A stretch of DNA of 64,000 nt from Fontibacillus phaseoli (GTDB lineage: Bacteria; Bacillota; Bacilli; Paenibacillales; Paenibacillaceae), in the NCBI RefSeq assembly GCF_003337355.1, contig NZ_QPJW01000005.1:124001-188000 (forward strand), given 5' to 3'. How positions within the stretch are numbered: the stretch's first letter is position 1; every line of letters starts with the position of its first letter. This document shows, piece after piece, positions 56,719-64,000 of the stretch. The notes beneath the pieces were generated by a model. It was not told where the DNA came from and ran no database searches. It saw only the letters and a program-made list of their open reading frames with translations. The translations under genes and the position numbers were made by a program.

Positions 56719-58535
56719 GCGATCACTCCGTTCATGTCATACCATTGGGACTGGGCTCCGTACATACGCGCATACTCCCCTTGACGCTGTATCAACTGGG
56801 CATGAGTTCCCTGCTCGACAAGTCGCCCGTCTTTTAGCACCAAAATCAAATCCGCATTGCGGCAGCTTCCCAGCCGGTGGGAAATCATGATGCTCGTTTT
56901 CCCTTCCACCAATTCGGAAAATCGTTCAAACAAGGCGGCTTCGGCAATCGGGTCTAATGCGGAAGTGGGTTCGTCATAAATCACCAGCTCGGCATCGACG
57001 TTAAAGAAGGAACGGCTTAACGCTACCTTTTGCCATTGCCCCTGAGACAATTCTTTGCCCCCTTCATATTCATGGCCCAATAGCGTTTCATATCCATGCG
57101 GAAGCGAATGGGAAATGAAGTCCACCCCTGTCTTGACCGCCGCAATATTCAACTGTTCACTATCATCCAGGGCTGAGATCTGTCCGAACCCGATATTCTC
57201 CTTCAGCGTTAATTGATATTGCATAAAATCCTGAAAAACGGCACTAATCGACTTGCCGTCTTCATCTGCGGAAATATCCTTCCCGTTCCACAGCACACTT
57301 CCCCCTTGCGGTCTGTAAAGACCGAGCAGACATTTGGCCAGCGTACTTTTACCGGCCCCATTATGACCGACAATAGCCACCCGCTGTCCCGGCTTAATGT
57401 GAAACCCTACATCCGTCAATGCCGGCACACTATGATTGGGATAGGTAAAGCACAGCCCCGTCACCTCAAGACCGCCTTTGGTCGCTTCATGGAATTCAGA
57501 CAGAAACTTCTGCAATTCCACACGCTCATCCGGCTTTTTATCCGGAAGATGCAGAAATTGAATCAATTCGCTTGTAAACAAGGCATTCTCATAAATGCCC
57601 GACAAATTCGCGGCTATCAGCATCACGCTGTCTTTAGCCGTCGTCACGGTCTGGATCATCGCCACAAAAACCCCGATCGTAAGACTGCCCGTATAACTAA
57701 TTAAAAGAACAACAACAGTAGCAAGTGCCGTAAACGCATAAGAAAAAGTCTCGGAGAAACCGCCTAGCCATTGGCCCGACTTTTCCAGTGCGGCCTTTTC
57801 TTTCGCATTTTTCCAGTACAATTCGCCCCATTGGCCGATGATGTAAGGATACAGCTTGAACAGCTTCATTTCTTTGGCGGACTCCCTACTGGTCATCAAT
57901 CTCATGAGATATTGAACTTTACGGCTTGAAGGAGTTTGGGCGATCATTTGCTTATATCTTTTCTGGCCCAGTTTCATATTGATCAGAAAGGAAGGAATGA
58001 TTAAACAAAGAACCCCGACGGACAGCATCCAATGAAACCCGGCCAGAACAAAAAGCAGCGAAGTTAACGTAATGATACTTTGAAGCACCAGGAAAAAATG
58101 ATCCAACACGGAAAGCCCGCGATAGGCGAGCCCTTGAGTGACTCTCTGCAGGCGGTCATAGTATTCGGATTGCTCGAAATAGATATAGTCCAGTCTGGCA
58201 CATTTATCGGCGATCTCCCGGTCCATTCGAAACTGCGCCTTTTGCTTGATCACCACAAGGAGCATATGAGCCAGCGACCTTAAACCCAAGGCAGCCAGAA
58301 AAAATAGAGCCTGCCAGCCGATCGTCGTCAACGCCGGCAGCAGCATTTCCTTATTTCCTTGGAACAATAAGGCGGCTTGCTCCACCAGCCGCTTGGTCAG
58401 ATAGATCTGAACCGCCGGCTGCAAGGCCTCCACGATCCGAATAACCATCATTACGGCCAATCGTACAGGAGCCGATTTCCATATGAACGGAACGATCTCA
58501 AACAACAATCCTCGAAGAACTCCCTTATGGTTCAC
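56715..58535 (-). CDS. ABC exporter, fused membrane and ATPase domains
   Basis: 606 residues. N-terminal six-helix membrane domain (about 20-310) and ATPase domain (about 355-595): Walker A GHNGAGKST (about 390-398), Q loop VFQDFMQYQ, signature ELSQGQWQKVALSR, Walker B LVIYDEPTSALD and the switch His in MISHRLGSC. It is a type IV (MsbA-like) half-transporter that should dimerise. There is no N-terminal C39 peptidase domain, so it would not itself cut a leader peptide. It starts with GTG and has only a weak ribosome-binding site. It is the only transporter in the island, thus the candidate exporter of the small peptide. Confidence 0.9.
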   Translation of the reverse strand: MNHKGVLRGLLFEIVPFIWKSAPVRLAVMMVIRIVEALQPAVQIYLTKRLVEQAALLFQGNKEMLLPALTTIGWQALFFLAALGLRSLAHMLLVVIKQKAQFRMDREIADKCARLDYIYFEQSEYYDRLQRVTQGLAYRGLSVLDHFFLVLQSIITLTSLLFVLAGFHWMLSVGVLCLIIPSFLINMKLGQKRYKQMIAQTPSSRKVQYLMRLMTSRESAKEMKLFKLYPYIIGQWGELYWKNAKEKAALEKSGQWLGGFSETFSYAFTALATVVVLLISYTGSLTIGVFVAMIQTVTTAKDSVMLIAANLSGIYENALFTSELIQFLHLPDKKPDERVELQKFLSEFHEATKGGLEVTGLCFTYPNHSVPALTDVGFHIKPGQRVAIVGHNGAGKSTLAKCLLGLYRPQGGSVLWNGKDISADEDGKSISAVFQDFMQYQLTLKENIGFGQISALDDSEQLNIAAVKTGVDFISHSLPHGYETLLGHEYEGGKELSQGQWQKVALSRSFFNVDAELVIYDEPTSALDPIAEAALFERFSELVEGKTSIMISHRLGSCRNADLILVLKDGRLVEQGTHAQLIQRQGEYARMYGAQSQWYDMNGVIA

Positions 58536-58600
58536 TTCGCCTGCCTACTCTCTTTCCGCTATATTTTGCATCTGGGCAAATGCCGCGCTATTCATAAAAG

Positions 58601-59887
58601 CTACTTTTGATCCAGTAACCGCTGCCCTCGCTCTTGCATGGAAGCAACGGCTTCATCAAGGGTTTTGGCACCTACGGTTACGGCCTTTAGTTCGGAGTTA
58701 ATAATTTCGTCCATATTCCCGAAGAAACCTTTAGGAAATTTATCAAAATCAATAAACGTGCGGTTAACATCAGGCTTCAAGTTATAAAAGGCCTCCATTC
58801 TTTTTCCTTCGGGATTATAAATGTAATCCGTTCGCGTAGACGGGGCACCTCCAATGGTTCGTGACTTTGCCTTAGCCAATTCCTCACTGTTAACAAACTT
58901 GACGAATTCCCATGCCGCCTGCTTTTGCTCCGATTCCTTATTCACGGAAACTATTCCATCAACATAGAAATAAGGTGCGATATCACGACTAGCCTCGCTT
59001 ACTGGTGCAGTAGCTACATCCCAATTTAAATTGAATTTATTTCCTTTGTCTTCAGCAGCCCAGTTAATCTTATTATTAATGTAATAGTAGTAATCCACAG
59101 TCATAGCGCTTGTTCCTGTAATAAAAGGATCGTAGACCTCAAATAGATCCATGTCGGGGGCAACTAAGGCTTTGGACTCGTAAGCATCCATAACCATTTC
59201 AAATATTCTCCGATAAGATTCCGAGTGGAGTGAAACCTCCATGTTTTTAACGTTAACCTCCGTGAGATGTTCCGTCCATGCTATATCATCTGTTATCGTT
59301 GCTAAATTCAGCATATATAAGCCGCTCACTCCGTCTTCTGCCGGAAAGCGTTTAGCTAGTTGAATGATTTCCTCCCATGTCATCTGATCTTGCGGATATG
59401 AAATATTGTATTTATCAAATAAATCCTTGTTATAATAGAGAGCTTTGTTCTCGAAGTTTGCCGCTGAACCATACAACTTACCGCTGCCAAGTCCCCGGAG
59501 ATAACTGACAATTTCAGGGTGCACTCCTTTAAGAGCAAAGGCATCATTCGACATCAGCGTATCTATGTCATACAATTTACCTTCCCGAATCAATTGTTCA
59601 TATTGTTGAAGCGAAAGGAAAAGAACGTCCGGCTTCTCTTTTTCTAGAACATCAATTAAATTTTTAGGTACATAGGTGATTGCCTTAATCTCAATATTAG
59701 GGTACTTAGCATTAAATAAATCCCCAACGTCCTTCATCAAATTCTTTTCACTTCCAATGGTCATCACTTTTATCGTTGCCTCTATTTCGGGGTCGCCTTC
59801 GTATTGGAGTGTTTCTTTGCTTGAAGAACATCCACTTGATAAAACTGACAAGATTAAAATAACTATAAAGATCACTTTCAGCTTCAA
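58601..59887 (-). CDS. Extracellular solute-binding lipoprotein (family 1)
   Basis: 428 residues starting with TTG after GAGGGGG. Lipoprotein signal with lipobox LSSGC (Cys about 20). The rest follows the sugar-type substrate-binding fold: NLMKDVGDLFNAKYPNIEIKAI, KPDVLFLSLQQYEQLIREG, ALYYNKDLFDKYN, GTSAMTVDYYYYINN and WEFVKFVNSEELAKA. Normally such proteins feed importers, yet the cluster has no import permease; it has only an exporter. It may have been recruited as a surface-bound binder of the peptide or of a signal. A decayed second copy lies at 53571-53955. It follows the peptide gene and its terminator. Confidence 0.85.
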   Translation of the reverse strand: MKLKVIFIVILILSVLSSGCSSSKETLQYEGDPEIEATIKVMTIGSEKNLMKDVGDLFNAKYPNIEIKAITYVPKNLIDVLEKEKPDVLFLSLQQYEQLIREGKLYDIDTLMSNDAFALKGVHPEIVSYLRGLGSGKLYGSAANFENKALYYNKDLFDKYNISYPQDQMTWEEIIQLAKRFPAEDGVSGLYMLNLATITDDIAWTEHLTEVNVKNMEVSLHSESYRRIFEMVMDAYESKALVAPDMDLFEVYDPFITGTSAMTVDYYYYINNKINWAAEDKGNKFNLNWDVATAPVSEASRDIAPYFYVDGIVSVNKESEQKQAAWEFVKFVNSEELAKAKSRTIGGAPSTRTDYIYNPEGKRMEAFYNLKPDVNRTFIDFDKFPKGFFGNMDEIINSELKAVTVGAKTLDEAVASMQERGQRLLDQK

Positions 59888-59908
59888 AAATATCCCCCTC
59901 TCTACTTT

Positions 59909-59961
59909 GTTGAAAAATTACAAAACAGTCTGCCATCAATAAAGATGACGGCAGACTGTTT
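59909..59961 (-). terminator. Terminator/attenuator directly after the Cys-rich peptide gene
   Basis: AAACAGTCTGCC (59923-59934) / GGCAGACTGTTT (59950-59961), a 12-base stem, followed on the minus strand by TTTTGTAATTTTT. It begins 11 bases after the peptide stop codon. It would end most transcripts after the peptide gene and let only a part read on into the transporter genes, so the peptide would be made in excess. Confidence 0.8.
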
Positions 59962-59972
59962 GCAACACGTAA

Positions 59973-60104
59973 TTAACATGATGAAGAACAAACACAAGTA
60001 GAACAACCACTTGAATAATAGTTACACAGTTGCTTGTTATTAGTACTAGAGCAACCTTGGACCACCGTCTGACAATACTGATACAAATAAGATCCTGAAC
60101 ACAT
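59973..60104 (-). CDS. 43-residue cysteine-rich peptide, candidate product of the island
   Basis: Small ORF with eight cysteines out of 43 residues (positions 2, 11, 18, 27, 34, 37, 39, 43). Start: MCSGSYLYQYC. The middle has TVVQGCSSTNNKQLCNYY, the end SSGCSTCVCSSSC. It is rich in Ser, Tyr, Asn and Gln with a single Lys and no other charged residue. The ribosome-binding site is near-perfect (AAAGGAGGTG, 60111-60120, six bases before the ATG). There is no hydrophobic signal or obvious leader and no Gly-Gly cut site. It lies in the middle of a thiol-redox and export operon and is followed by a strong hairpin. Even spacing of Cys and the lack of charged residues suggest a compact disulfide-linked or otherwise modified peptide. 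Confidence 0.75.
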   Translation of the reverse strand: MCSGSYLYQYCQTVVQGCSSTNNKQLCNYYSSGCSTCVCSSSC

Positions 60105-60227
60105 TTTTTTCACCTCCTTTCAAGATATTCATTTATATAGTTAAGGCAAGATCGCCCTAGCTAACTTAAGTAAAAAGATTTTAAAGATTCCGCATATTGA
60201 TGAACAGAGGTTCAACCAGTCCTCCAC

Positions 60228-60767
60228 CTATGCCGATACCCGCTCTTCCCCATGCTTGACCAACGCTTGTAGATGTCCTTCGTTGTTTATTATTCCCTTC
60301 GCCTTTATCAACCCATCCGGGGAGACATAGTATCCAAACGGAACGAAGGGCGTTTGCAGATCCTTAAAATTCTCCACATGAATAATCGGAACTTGAAGCT
60401 CATATAGTTTTATGGCTGCGTTTACCTCGTCCTCCGGACCGGACATCATGAATAAATACTGATACACAGGCATTTTCTTCTGCACCTCATTAATGACCGA
60501 GTATAGCTTTTTGCAAGCCAGGCATTGGGATGAGGTTAAAAATATAAGCGTACCTAGCTTGCCATGATCCGTAAGGCTGAGAGCCTTTCCATCCATGGGG
60601 ATACGGTCGTTAAGAGGGAACTCTACCCCCTCAGGCAAACCCTCTTGCTGTTCATAAAGCATACTTCTGGTTGCAATGGCACTCTTTAAAATGACGATTA
60701 CACCGTAAGAGATCAAAATAACGATGACCCATAAAAGCAAATACGAGATATCAAATATGTCCGGCAT
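60228..60767 (-). CDS. Membrane-anchored thioredoxin-like protein (MauD/TlpA-like)
   Basis: 179 residues. One N-terminal membrane helix (about 8-30) holds a thioredoxin-like domain (about 45-175) with the CxxC site Cys82-Leu-Ala-Cys85 in LTSSQCLACKKL. By analogy with MauD and TlpA it would act outside the membrane as an oxidase or reductase of disulfides in a partner protein. It lies between the MauE-like gene (about 35 bases upstream) and the peptide gene (123 bases downstream). MauD and MauE also occur together in methylamine dehydrogenase clusters, where they help fold a small disulfide-rich subunit. Confidence 0.82.
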   Translation of the reverse strand: MPDIFDISYLLLWVIVILISYGVIVILKSAIATRSMLYEQQEGLPEGVEFPLNDRIPMDGKALSLTDHGKLGTLIFLTSSQCLACKKLYSVINEVQKKMPVYQYLFMMSGPEDEVNAAIKLYELQVPIIHVENFKDLQTPFVPFGYYVSPDGLIKAKGIINNEGHLQALVKHGEERVSA

Positions 60768-60800
60768 GCCGTTTCACTTCCTTATAGTCAGATAATTTTG

Positions 60801-61313
60801 CTATTCCTGATAAAGCCTATGGTACTGTCTCAGCGTTAACCCCAAGGCGTAAACGGCCACAATCCCCAGGGAGGAGAAAACCACCGCAGTTACTTCTATA
60901 AAAGAAGCCGATACCAGCTTAGAAGAGAACGGTGCGACAAGGAGATAAATGTTTAAGAGGAACAGGATAAGATGCCGTGTATGCAGCCCCGTACCAAACC
61001 TTTCCGATAGAAGTCCGCCGAACCACTGATAGGTTACTATTCTGCCTTTGGCTCTCCAGGCTGCCCACCCAAAAGAGCTGAGCAAAAGTAGAGCAAGCAC
61101 TGCGCCATACCGTAACGTTATTGGGAACAGCAATAGCACGCAAACGGCCAATTCGAGTAGGGGGATAGCTACTGCAACATTTCTTGCCCATAAGGGCGTA
61201 ATTCTAAGCTGCCTTAATGTGTCTCTGAACGATGACAATTTGCTGAGTTTAGCTGCAGCAGATACTGCAAATAGAGCGCTTACAAACACTTGGAAACAAA
61301 CAGATACTTCCAT
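60801..61313 (-). CDS. MauE/DoxX-like membrane protein lacking the usual Cys pair
   Basis: 170 residues, four membrane helices (about 5-22, 45-65, 70-88, 112-160 region). First gene of the island operon; ATG 61313 follows AGGAG (a TTG is one codon before). The overall plan (short N-terminal helix, KLSKLSSFRDTL loop, PLLELAVCV with Glu54) matches the MauE/DoxX-like family, which helps form disulfides at the membrane. In typical MauE proteins the C-x-C-F-G element carries redox cysteines; here it reads YQWFG (95-99), with no cysteine. So it may act only as a binding partner or use another redox route. This is a family-level inference. Confidence 0.7.
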   Translation of the reverse strand: MEVSVCFQVFVSALFAVSAAAKLSKLSSFRDTLRQLRITPLWARNVAVAIPLLELAVCVLLLFPITLRYGAVLALLLLSSFGWAAWRAKGRIVTYQWFGGLLSERFGTGLHTRHLILFLLNIYLLVAPFSSKLVSASFIEVTAVVFSSLGIVAVYALGLTLRQYHRLYQE

Positions 61314-61433
61314 CAAAATCTCATCTCCTGTTTTCGTATTAACAGTTCAACCTGATAATCGATCAACTGTGCAATCGTTTGTATTTTTGAAAATAAATGA
61401 CGCTACTTCAAGTCCTTGGAGTGTGTAAATATA

Positions 61434-61449
61434 TTAGTGAATTTACTAA
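61434..61449. promoter_or_regulatory. Palindrome upstream of the island operon
   Basis: TTAGT-GAATTT-ACTAA, a perfect five-base inverted repeat around six bases, about 120 bases before the MauE-like start. A TATATT on the minus strand (about 61430-61435) abuts it and could be a -10 box; the palindrome would then be an operator. Confidence 0.4.
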
Positions 61450-61506
61450 GTTACAGCTAAGTAGGTAGAGGAAACATTTCCAGCCACAAAAATCGGAATG
61501 CAAGCG

Positions 61507-61524
61507 TTTGCTCAAACGAGCAAA
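61507..61524. promoter_or_regulatory. TTTGCTC palindrome upstream of the island
   Basis: TTTGCTC-AAAC-GAGCAAA, perfect seven-base arms. A similar element GCTCAAATGAGCAAAA lies at 12733 in the metK/SLH gap, which hints at a shared regulator but could be chance. Confidence 0.35.
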
Positions 61525-61675
61525 ATAATCTCATTTAATATGTATCAAGAGGTGATTTGATCCTTAGATGTTATATGTTACCATTTGCCTTAATTATATC
61601 CTCCTTCTTATTGGTGTCAATTACTTTTTTTTGAAGTGTTTATACGAATTCCAAAACAAACCACTGGCAAAATCC

Positions 61676-61710
61676 TTAAAAAGGCCAGCCAGCAAGGGCT
61701 GGTCGGCCTT
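61676..61710 (-). terminator. Terminator of the SGNH hydrolase gene
   Basis: AAGGCC-GCCAG / CTGG-GGCCTT stem with two small internal mismatches, followed on the minus strand by TTTTTAAGG. It lies about 20 bases after the stop and separates the SGNH gene from the island. Confidence 0.8.
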
Positions 61711-61729
61711 CTAAATGGTTTGGCCCCAT

Positions 61730-62368
61730 CTATTGCAATGGCAAGTAGCCGAGCCGATCCAGCCCCTGTGCAATGACGCGATAACCTCGGCTGTTCGGGT
61801 GAACCCGGTCCAGAAAGAGTAATTCCCTTTCGTTTCCCTCGAACGCCGAGTAAATGTTTGCCACACGATAATTCGGTCCACCCAGCGTAGTGAGAAACGC
61901 ATTGTACTGGCGCGCATAAACCCCCGCCTCCCTTATGTTGGGAAAAGGATTGTACACGCCTACCATCCGGATGATGAATGGCTTCCGCTGCGGTGATTTG
62001 ATCTGATACAAGTTATATACGATTTGCCGCACATTCCCTTTCGTGCGGTTCAGCGCTTGCGGAATTTGGGAAGCCCGCGAACCTGAACCTTCGGCAATGG
62101 CTCTGGCATAGGGCCTGAGATCATTTGCGCCAATGGACACGGTGATGATGTCGGCCTGCCGAAGCGCCGCCCGAAAGCGCGAATCCCCCTGTACCGCCGC
62201 CAGTAGCTTTTGCGAGGTCATTCCGTTGACGCCCAAGTTTTCATAATCTACCCGGGTACGGAGTCGGCTTTCCGCCATCCGCCGATAGATGGGCGCAAAT
62301 CCTCCGCTCAGCCAGGCTCCCGCGCCCGTCGTCAATGAATCCCCTATGGCCGTGTAAAGGTAACCCAT
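61730..62368 (-). CDS. SGNH/GDSL hydrolase (LipC-like)
   Basis: About 212 residues from the ATG at 62368, which has GGAGGAGGTG just upstream; the open frame runs 61 codons further but without a start signal. GDSL esterase signatures: AIGDSLTTGAG with nucleophile Ser11, NLGVNGMTSQ, the oxyanion residue in VSIGANDLRP, and DRVHPNSRGY with the catalytic Asp and His. There is no signal peptide. It resembles the spore-germination lipase LipC of Bacillus and other GDSL esterases; the substrate is unknown. It follows the glyA terminator and is transcribed separately. Confidence 0.85.
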   Translation of the reverse strand: MGYLYTAIGDSLTTGAGAWLSGGFAPIYRRMAESRLRTRVDYENLGVNGMTSQKLLAAVQGDSRFRAALRQADIITVSIGANDLRPYARAIAEGSGSRASQIPQALNRTKGNVRQIVYNLYQIKSPQRKPFIIRMVGVYNPFPNIREAGVYARQYNAFLTTLGGPNYRVANIYSAFEGNERELLFLDRVHPNSRGYRVIAQGLDRLGYLPLQ

Positions 62369-62530
62369 TGCAACACCTCCTCCGCCCCTGTCTCTTCCGG
62401 CAGCGGGCATATCATTTTCACCTGAGGGATATACCAATTCCTGTATACGATATCGTATGTGAAAAATGAGGGACGGGACAGGGGAATTCGCGTATTCTTT
62501 AGTTCCCGTCTTTGACAGAGTCAGAAACAC

Positions 62531-62563
62531 AAAAAACCGCCCGCAGATCACTGCGGGCGGTTT
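62531..62563. terminator. glyA terminator
   Basis: AAACCGCCCGCAG / CTGCGGGCGGTTT, a perfect 13-base stem with an ATCA loop, T-run on the minus strand. It lies 15 bases after the glyA stop. Confidence 0.93.
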
Positions 62564-62577
62564 AACTAGTCTATAAA

Positions 62578-63828
62578 TTACTCGTAGCTGAGTTCAGGAT
62601 AGATCGGGAATTTATCGGTCAATTCGACCACTTGTTGACGGGCTTTGGCCAGGGTCGCTTCATCCTTGGCGTTCTTCAGAACCAGCGCGATGACTTGGCC
62701 GATCGCCTTCATCGCTTCCTGATCCATTCCGCGGGAAGTTACCGCCGGCGTACCGATGCGGATACCGCTGGTCACGAACGGGCTGGTAGGGTCGAACGGA
62801 ATGGCGTTCTTGTTCACGGTGATGCCGATGGAATCAAGCACATGCTCGGCGTCCTTACCCGTGATGTTCAAATTGCGGGTATCGATGAGCATCAGGTGGT
62901 TGTCCGTACCGCCGGACACCAGGTTCAAACCTTCGGAAACCAAGGTTTCCGCCAATACCTTGGCGTTTTTCACGACGTTTTCCGCATAAGTTTTGAATGA
63001 AGGTTCCAAAGCCTCGCCCAGAGCAACGGCTTTGGAAGCAATGACATGCATCAACGGGCCGCCTTGCGTTCCAGGGAACACGGCCTTGTCGATAGCTGCG
63101 GCCCATGGCTGACGGCACAGAATCATGCCGCCGCGCGGTCCGCGCAGCGTTTTGTGCGTCGTCGTCGTTACGAAGTGCGCATGCGGCACCGGATTCGGGT
63201 GCAGGCCTGCGGCAACGAGGCCGGCGATATGAGCCATATCGACCATGAACAGCGCGCCTACGTCGTTAGCGATGGAGGCAAGTTTTTCAAAATCGATGAT
63301 GCGCGGATAAGCACTGGCTCCAGCAACGATCATCTTAGGACGATGTTTGAAAGCAGCTTTGCGCACTTCGTCATAATCGATGAGGAACGAATCTTCCTGA
63401 ACTCCGTAAGCTACGAAGTTATAAAACAAACCGGAAGCATTTACCGGGCTGCCGTGCGTAAGGTGACCGCCATGGGCCAGGTTCATCCCGAGAACGGTAT
63501 CTCCAGGCTTCAAGGCCGTCAGATAAACAGCCAGGTTGGCTTGTGCGCCGGAGTGAGGCTGTACGTTGGCATGTTCGGCGCCAAACAGTTCCTTCGCACG
63601 GTCGCGGGCGATATTTTCCACGATATCGACATGCTCGCAGCCGCCATAGTAGCGTTTACCGGGATATCCCTCCGCATATTTATTCGTCAACACGGAGCCC
63701 ATCGCTTCCATAACCGCTTCGCTGACAATATTTTCCGATGCGATCAGTTCAATATTGTTCCGTTGACGCTTGAGCTCCAAATTCATCGCTTCCAGTACCG
63801 CCGGGTCTTGCTTTCTCAATTGATCCAT
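62578..63828 (-). CDS. glyA: Serine hydroxymethyltransferase
   Basis: Converts serine and tetrahydrofolate to glycine and methylene-tetrahydrofolate. 416 residues, PLP enzyme. Motifs: [51 protein letters not shown], and the PLP-lysine Lys226 in [14 protein letters not shown]. The ATG follows AGGAGG. It lies directly after ywlG, as in Bacillus. Confidence 0.98.
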   Translation of the reverse strand: MDQLRKQDPAVLEAMNLELKRQRNNIELIASENIVSEAVMEAMGSVLTNKYAEGYPGKRYYGGCEHVDIVENIARDRAKELFGAEHANVQPHSGAQANLAVYLTALKPGDTVLGMNLAHGGHLTHGSPVNASGLFYNFVAYGVQEDSFLIDYDEVRKAAFKHRPKMIVAGASAYPRIIDFEKLASIANDVGALFMVDMAHIAGLVAAGLHPNPVPHAHFVTTTTHKTLRGPRGGMILCRQPWAAAIDKAVFPGTQGGPLMHVIASKAVALGEALEPSFKTYAENVVKNAKVLAETLVSEGLNLVSGGTDNHLMLIDTRNLNITGKDAEHVLDSIGITVNKNAIPFDPTSPFVTSGIRIGTPAVTSRGMDQEAMKAIGQVIALVLKNAKDEATLAKARQQVVELTDKFPIYPELSYE

Positions 63829-63864
63829 GTTTCATAGTCCTCCTATGCTAAAATAATTAATCAC

Positions 63865-64000
63865 TTAGTCACATAACCGCGAATCCTGACTTTGCGGCAG
63901 CGCGTACACGGCACGCTCCCCACCGATCAGCTTCGGGCGGCTCCATGCCGCATTCACCCGGGCCTTGCCTACAAATCGCAAGGTCGGCCGGAACGGTACG
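63865..64000 (-). CDS. TIGR01440/YwlG family protein, C-terminal end only
   Basis: The window edge leaves only the last 44 codons: [39 protein letters not shown], stop. The sequence matches the end of YwlG-type proteins (UPF0340), whose gene precedes glyA in Bacillus. Function of the family unknown. Confidence 0.75.
   Translation of the reverse strand, partial: VPFRPTLRFVGKARVNAAWSRPKLIGGERAVYALPQSQDSRLCD

Larger units (their letters stand above)
61317..61729. other. Leader and promoter region of the island operon
   Basis: 413 bases upstream of the MauE-like gene. It holds the SGNH-gene terminator (61676-61710) and three inverted repeats: TTTGCTC-AAAC-GAGCAAA (61507-61524), TTAGTGAATTTACTAA (61434-61449) and ACAGTT/AACTGT (61343-61371, wide loop). 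These look like regulator sites near a promoter, but no -35/-10 pair stands out. No gene. Confidence 0.45.

Overview
The window looks like chromosome of a spore-forming, flagellated, S-layer-bearing Firmicute, most likely Paenibacillus or a close relative. The evidence is the gene set: degS-degU-comF, an alpha/beta SASP gene, spoIIID, spoIIQ and spoIID, mbl with flhO and flhP, SLH-domain proteins next to a csaB pyruvyltransferase gene, and the neighbourhood ywlG-glyA-upp-2-epimerase-atp known from Bacillales. Almost every gene is on the minus strand. The exceptions are a nuclease-like gene (8.5 kb) and a cutC-type gene (43.0 kb). I cannot name the species.

Layout. 0-5.5 kb: competence genes comFC (partial) and comFA, a small membrane protein, and the two-component pair degU/degS. 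5.5-26.2 kb: secreted and cell-surface proteins (a phosphodiester-glycosidase/copper-amine-oxidase-N protein, an SLH protein with its anchor at the C-terminus, a serine/threonine-linker protein, an 847-residue protein of unknown function, the probable main S-layer protein with N-terminal SLH repeats, and a 1316-residue SLH protein). metK, a SASP gene and a small coiled-coil gene lie among them. 26.5-33.5 kb: wall-polymer genes (WecA/TagO-like, TagA/WecG-like, csaB, a polytopic membrane protein, a phosphohexomutase), which plausibly make the pyruvylated polymer bound by SLH domains. 33.8-42.8 kb: fabZ, epuA, flhP, flhO, mbl, spoIIID, spoIIQ, spoIID, murA and a DUF1146 gene. 43.0-51.4 kb: cutC and the complete F1Fo ATP synthase operon. 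51.5-53.4 kb: UDP-GlcNAc 2-epimerase and upp. 53.4-61.7 kb: accessory island. 61.7-64.0 kb: SGNH hydrolase, glyA and the 3' end of ywlG.

The most unusual part is the 53.4-61.7 kb island, which sits between glyA and upp where Bacillales normally have no insertion. It is one co-oriented cluster: a MauE-like membrane protein, a membrane-anchored thioredoxin-like protein, a tiny ORF for a 43-residue peptide with eight cysteines (strong ribosome-binding site), a terminator or attenuator hairpin, a solute-binding lipoprotein, an ABC exporter, a double thioredoxin-domain protein, another thioredoxin-like protein and a cysteine desulfurase. After these comes a decayed second copy of the lipoprotein gene. 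My inference is a system that makes, folds and exports a disulfide-rich peptide. No known RiPP-modifying enzyme (radical SAM, lanthionine synthetase, YcaO) is present.

Other points of interest: a 233-bp MITE-like element between the phosphohexomutase gene and fabZ; three small hairpins at exactly 40-bp spacing between atpA and atpG; a terminator that overlaps the coding sequence of the gene facing it; and a promoter-plus-terminator leader before the nuclease-like gene.
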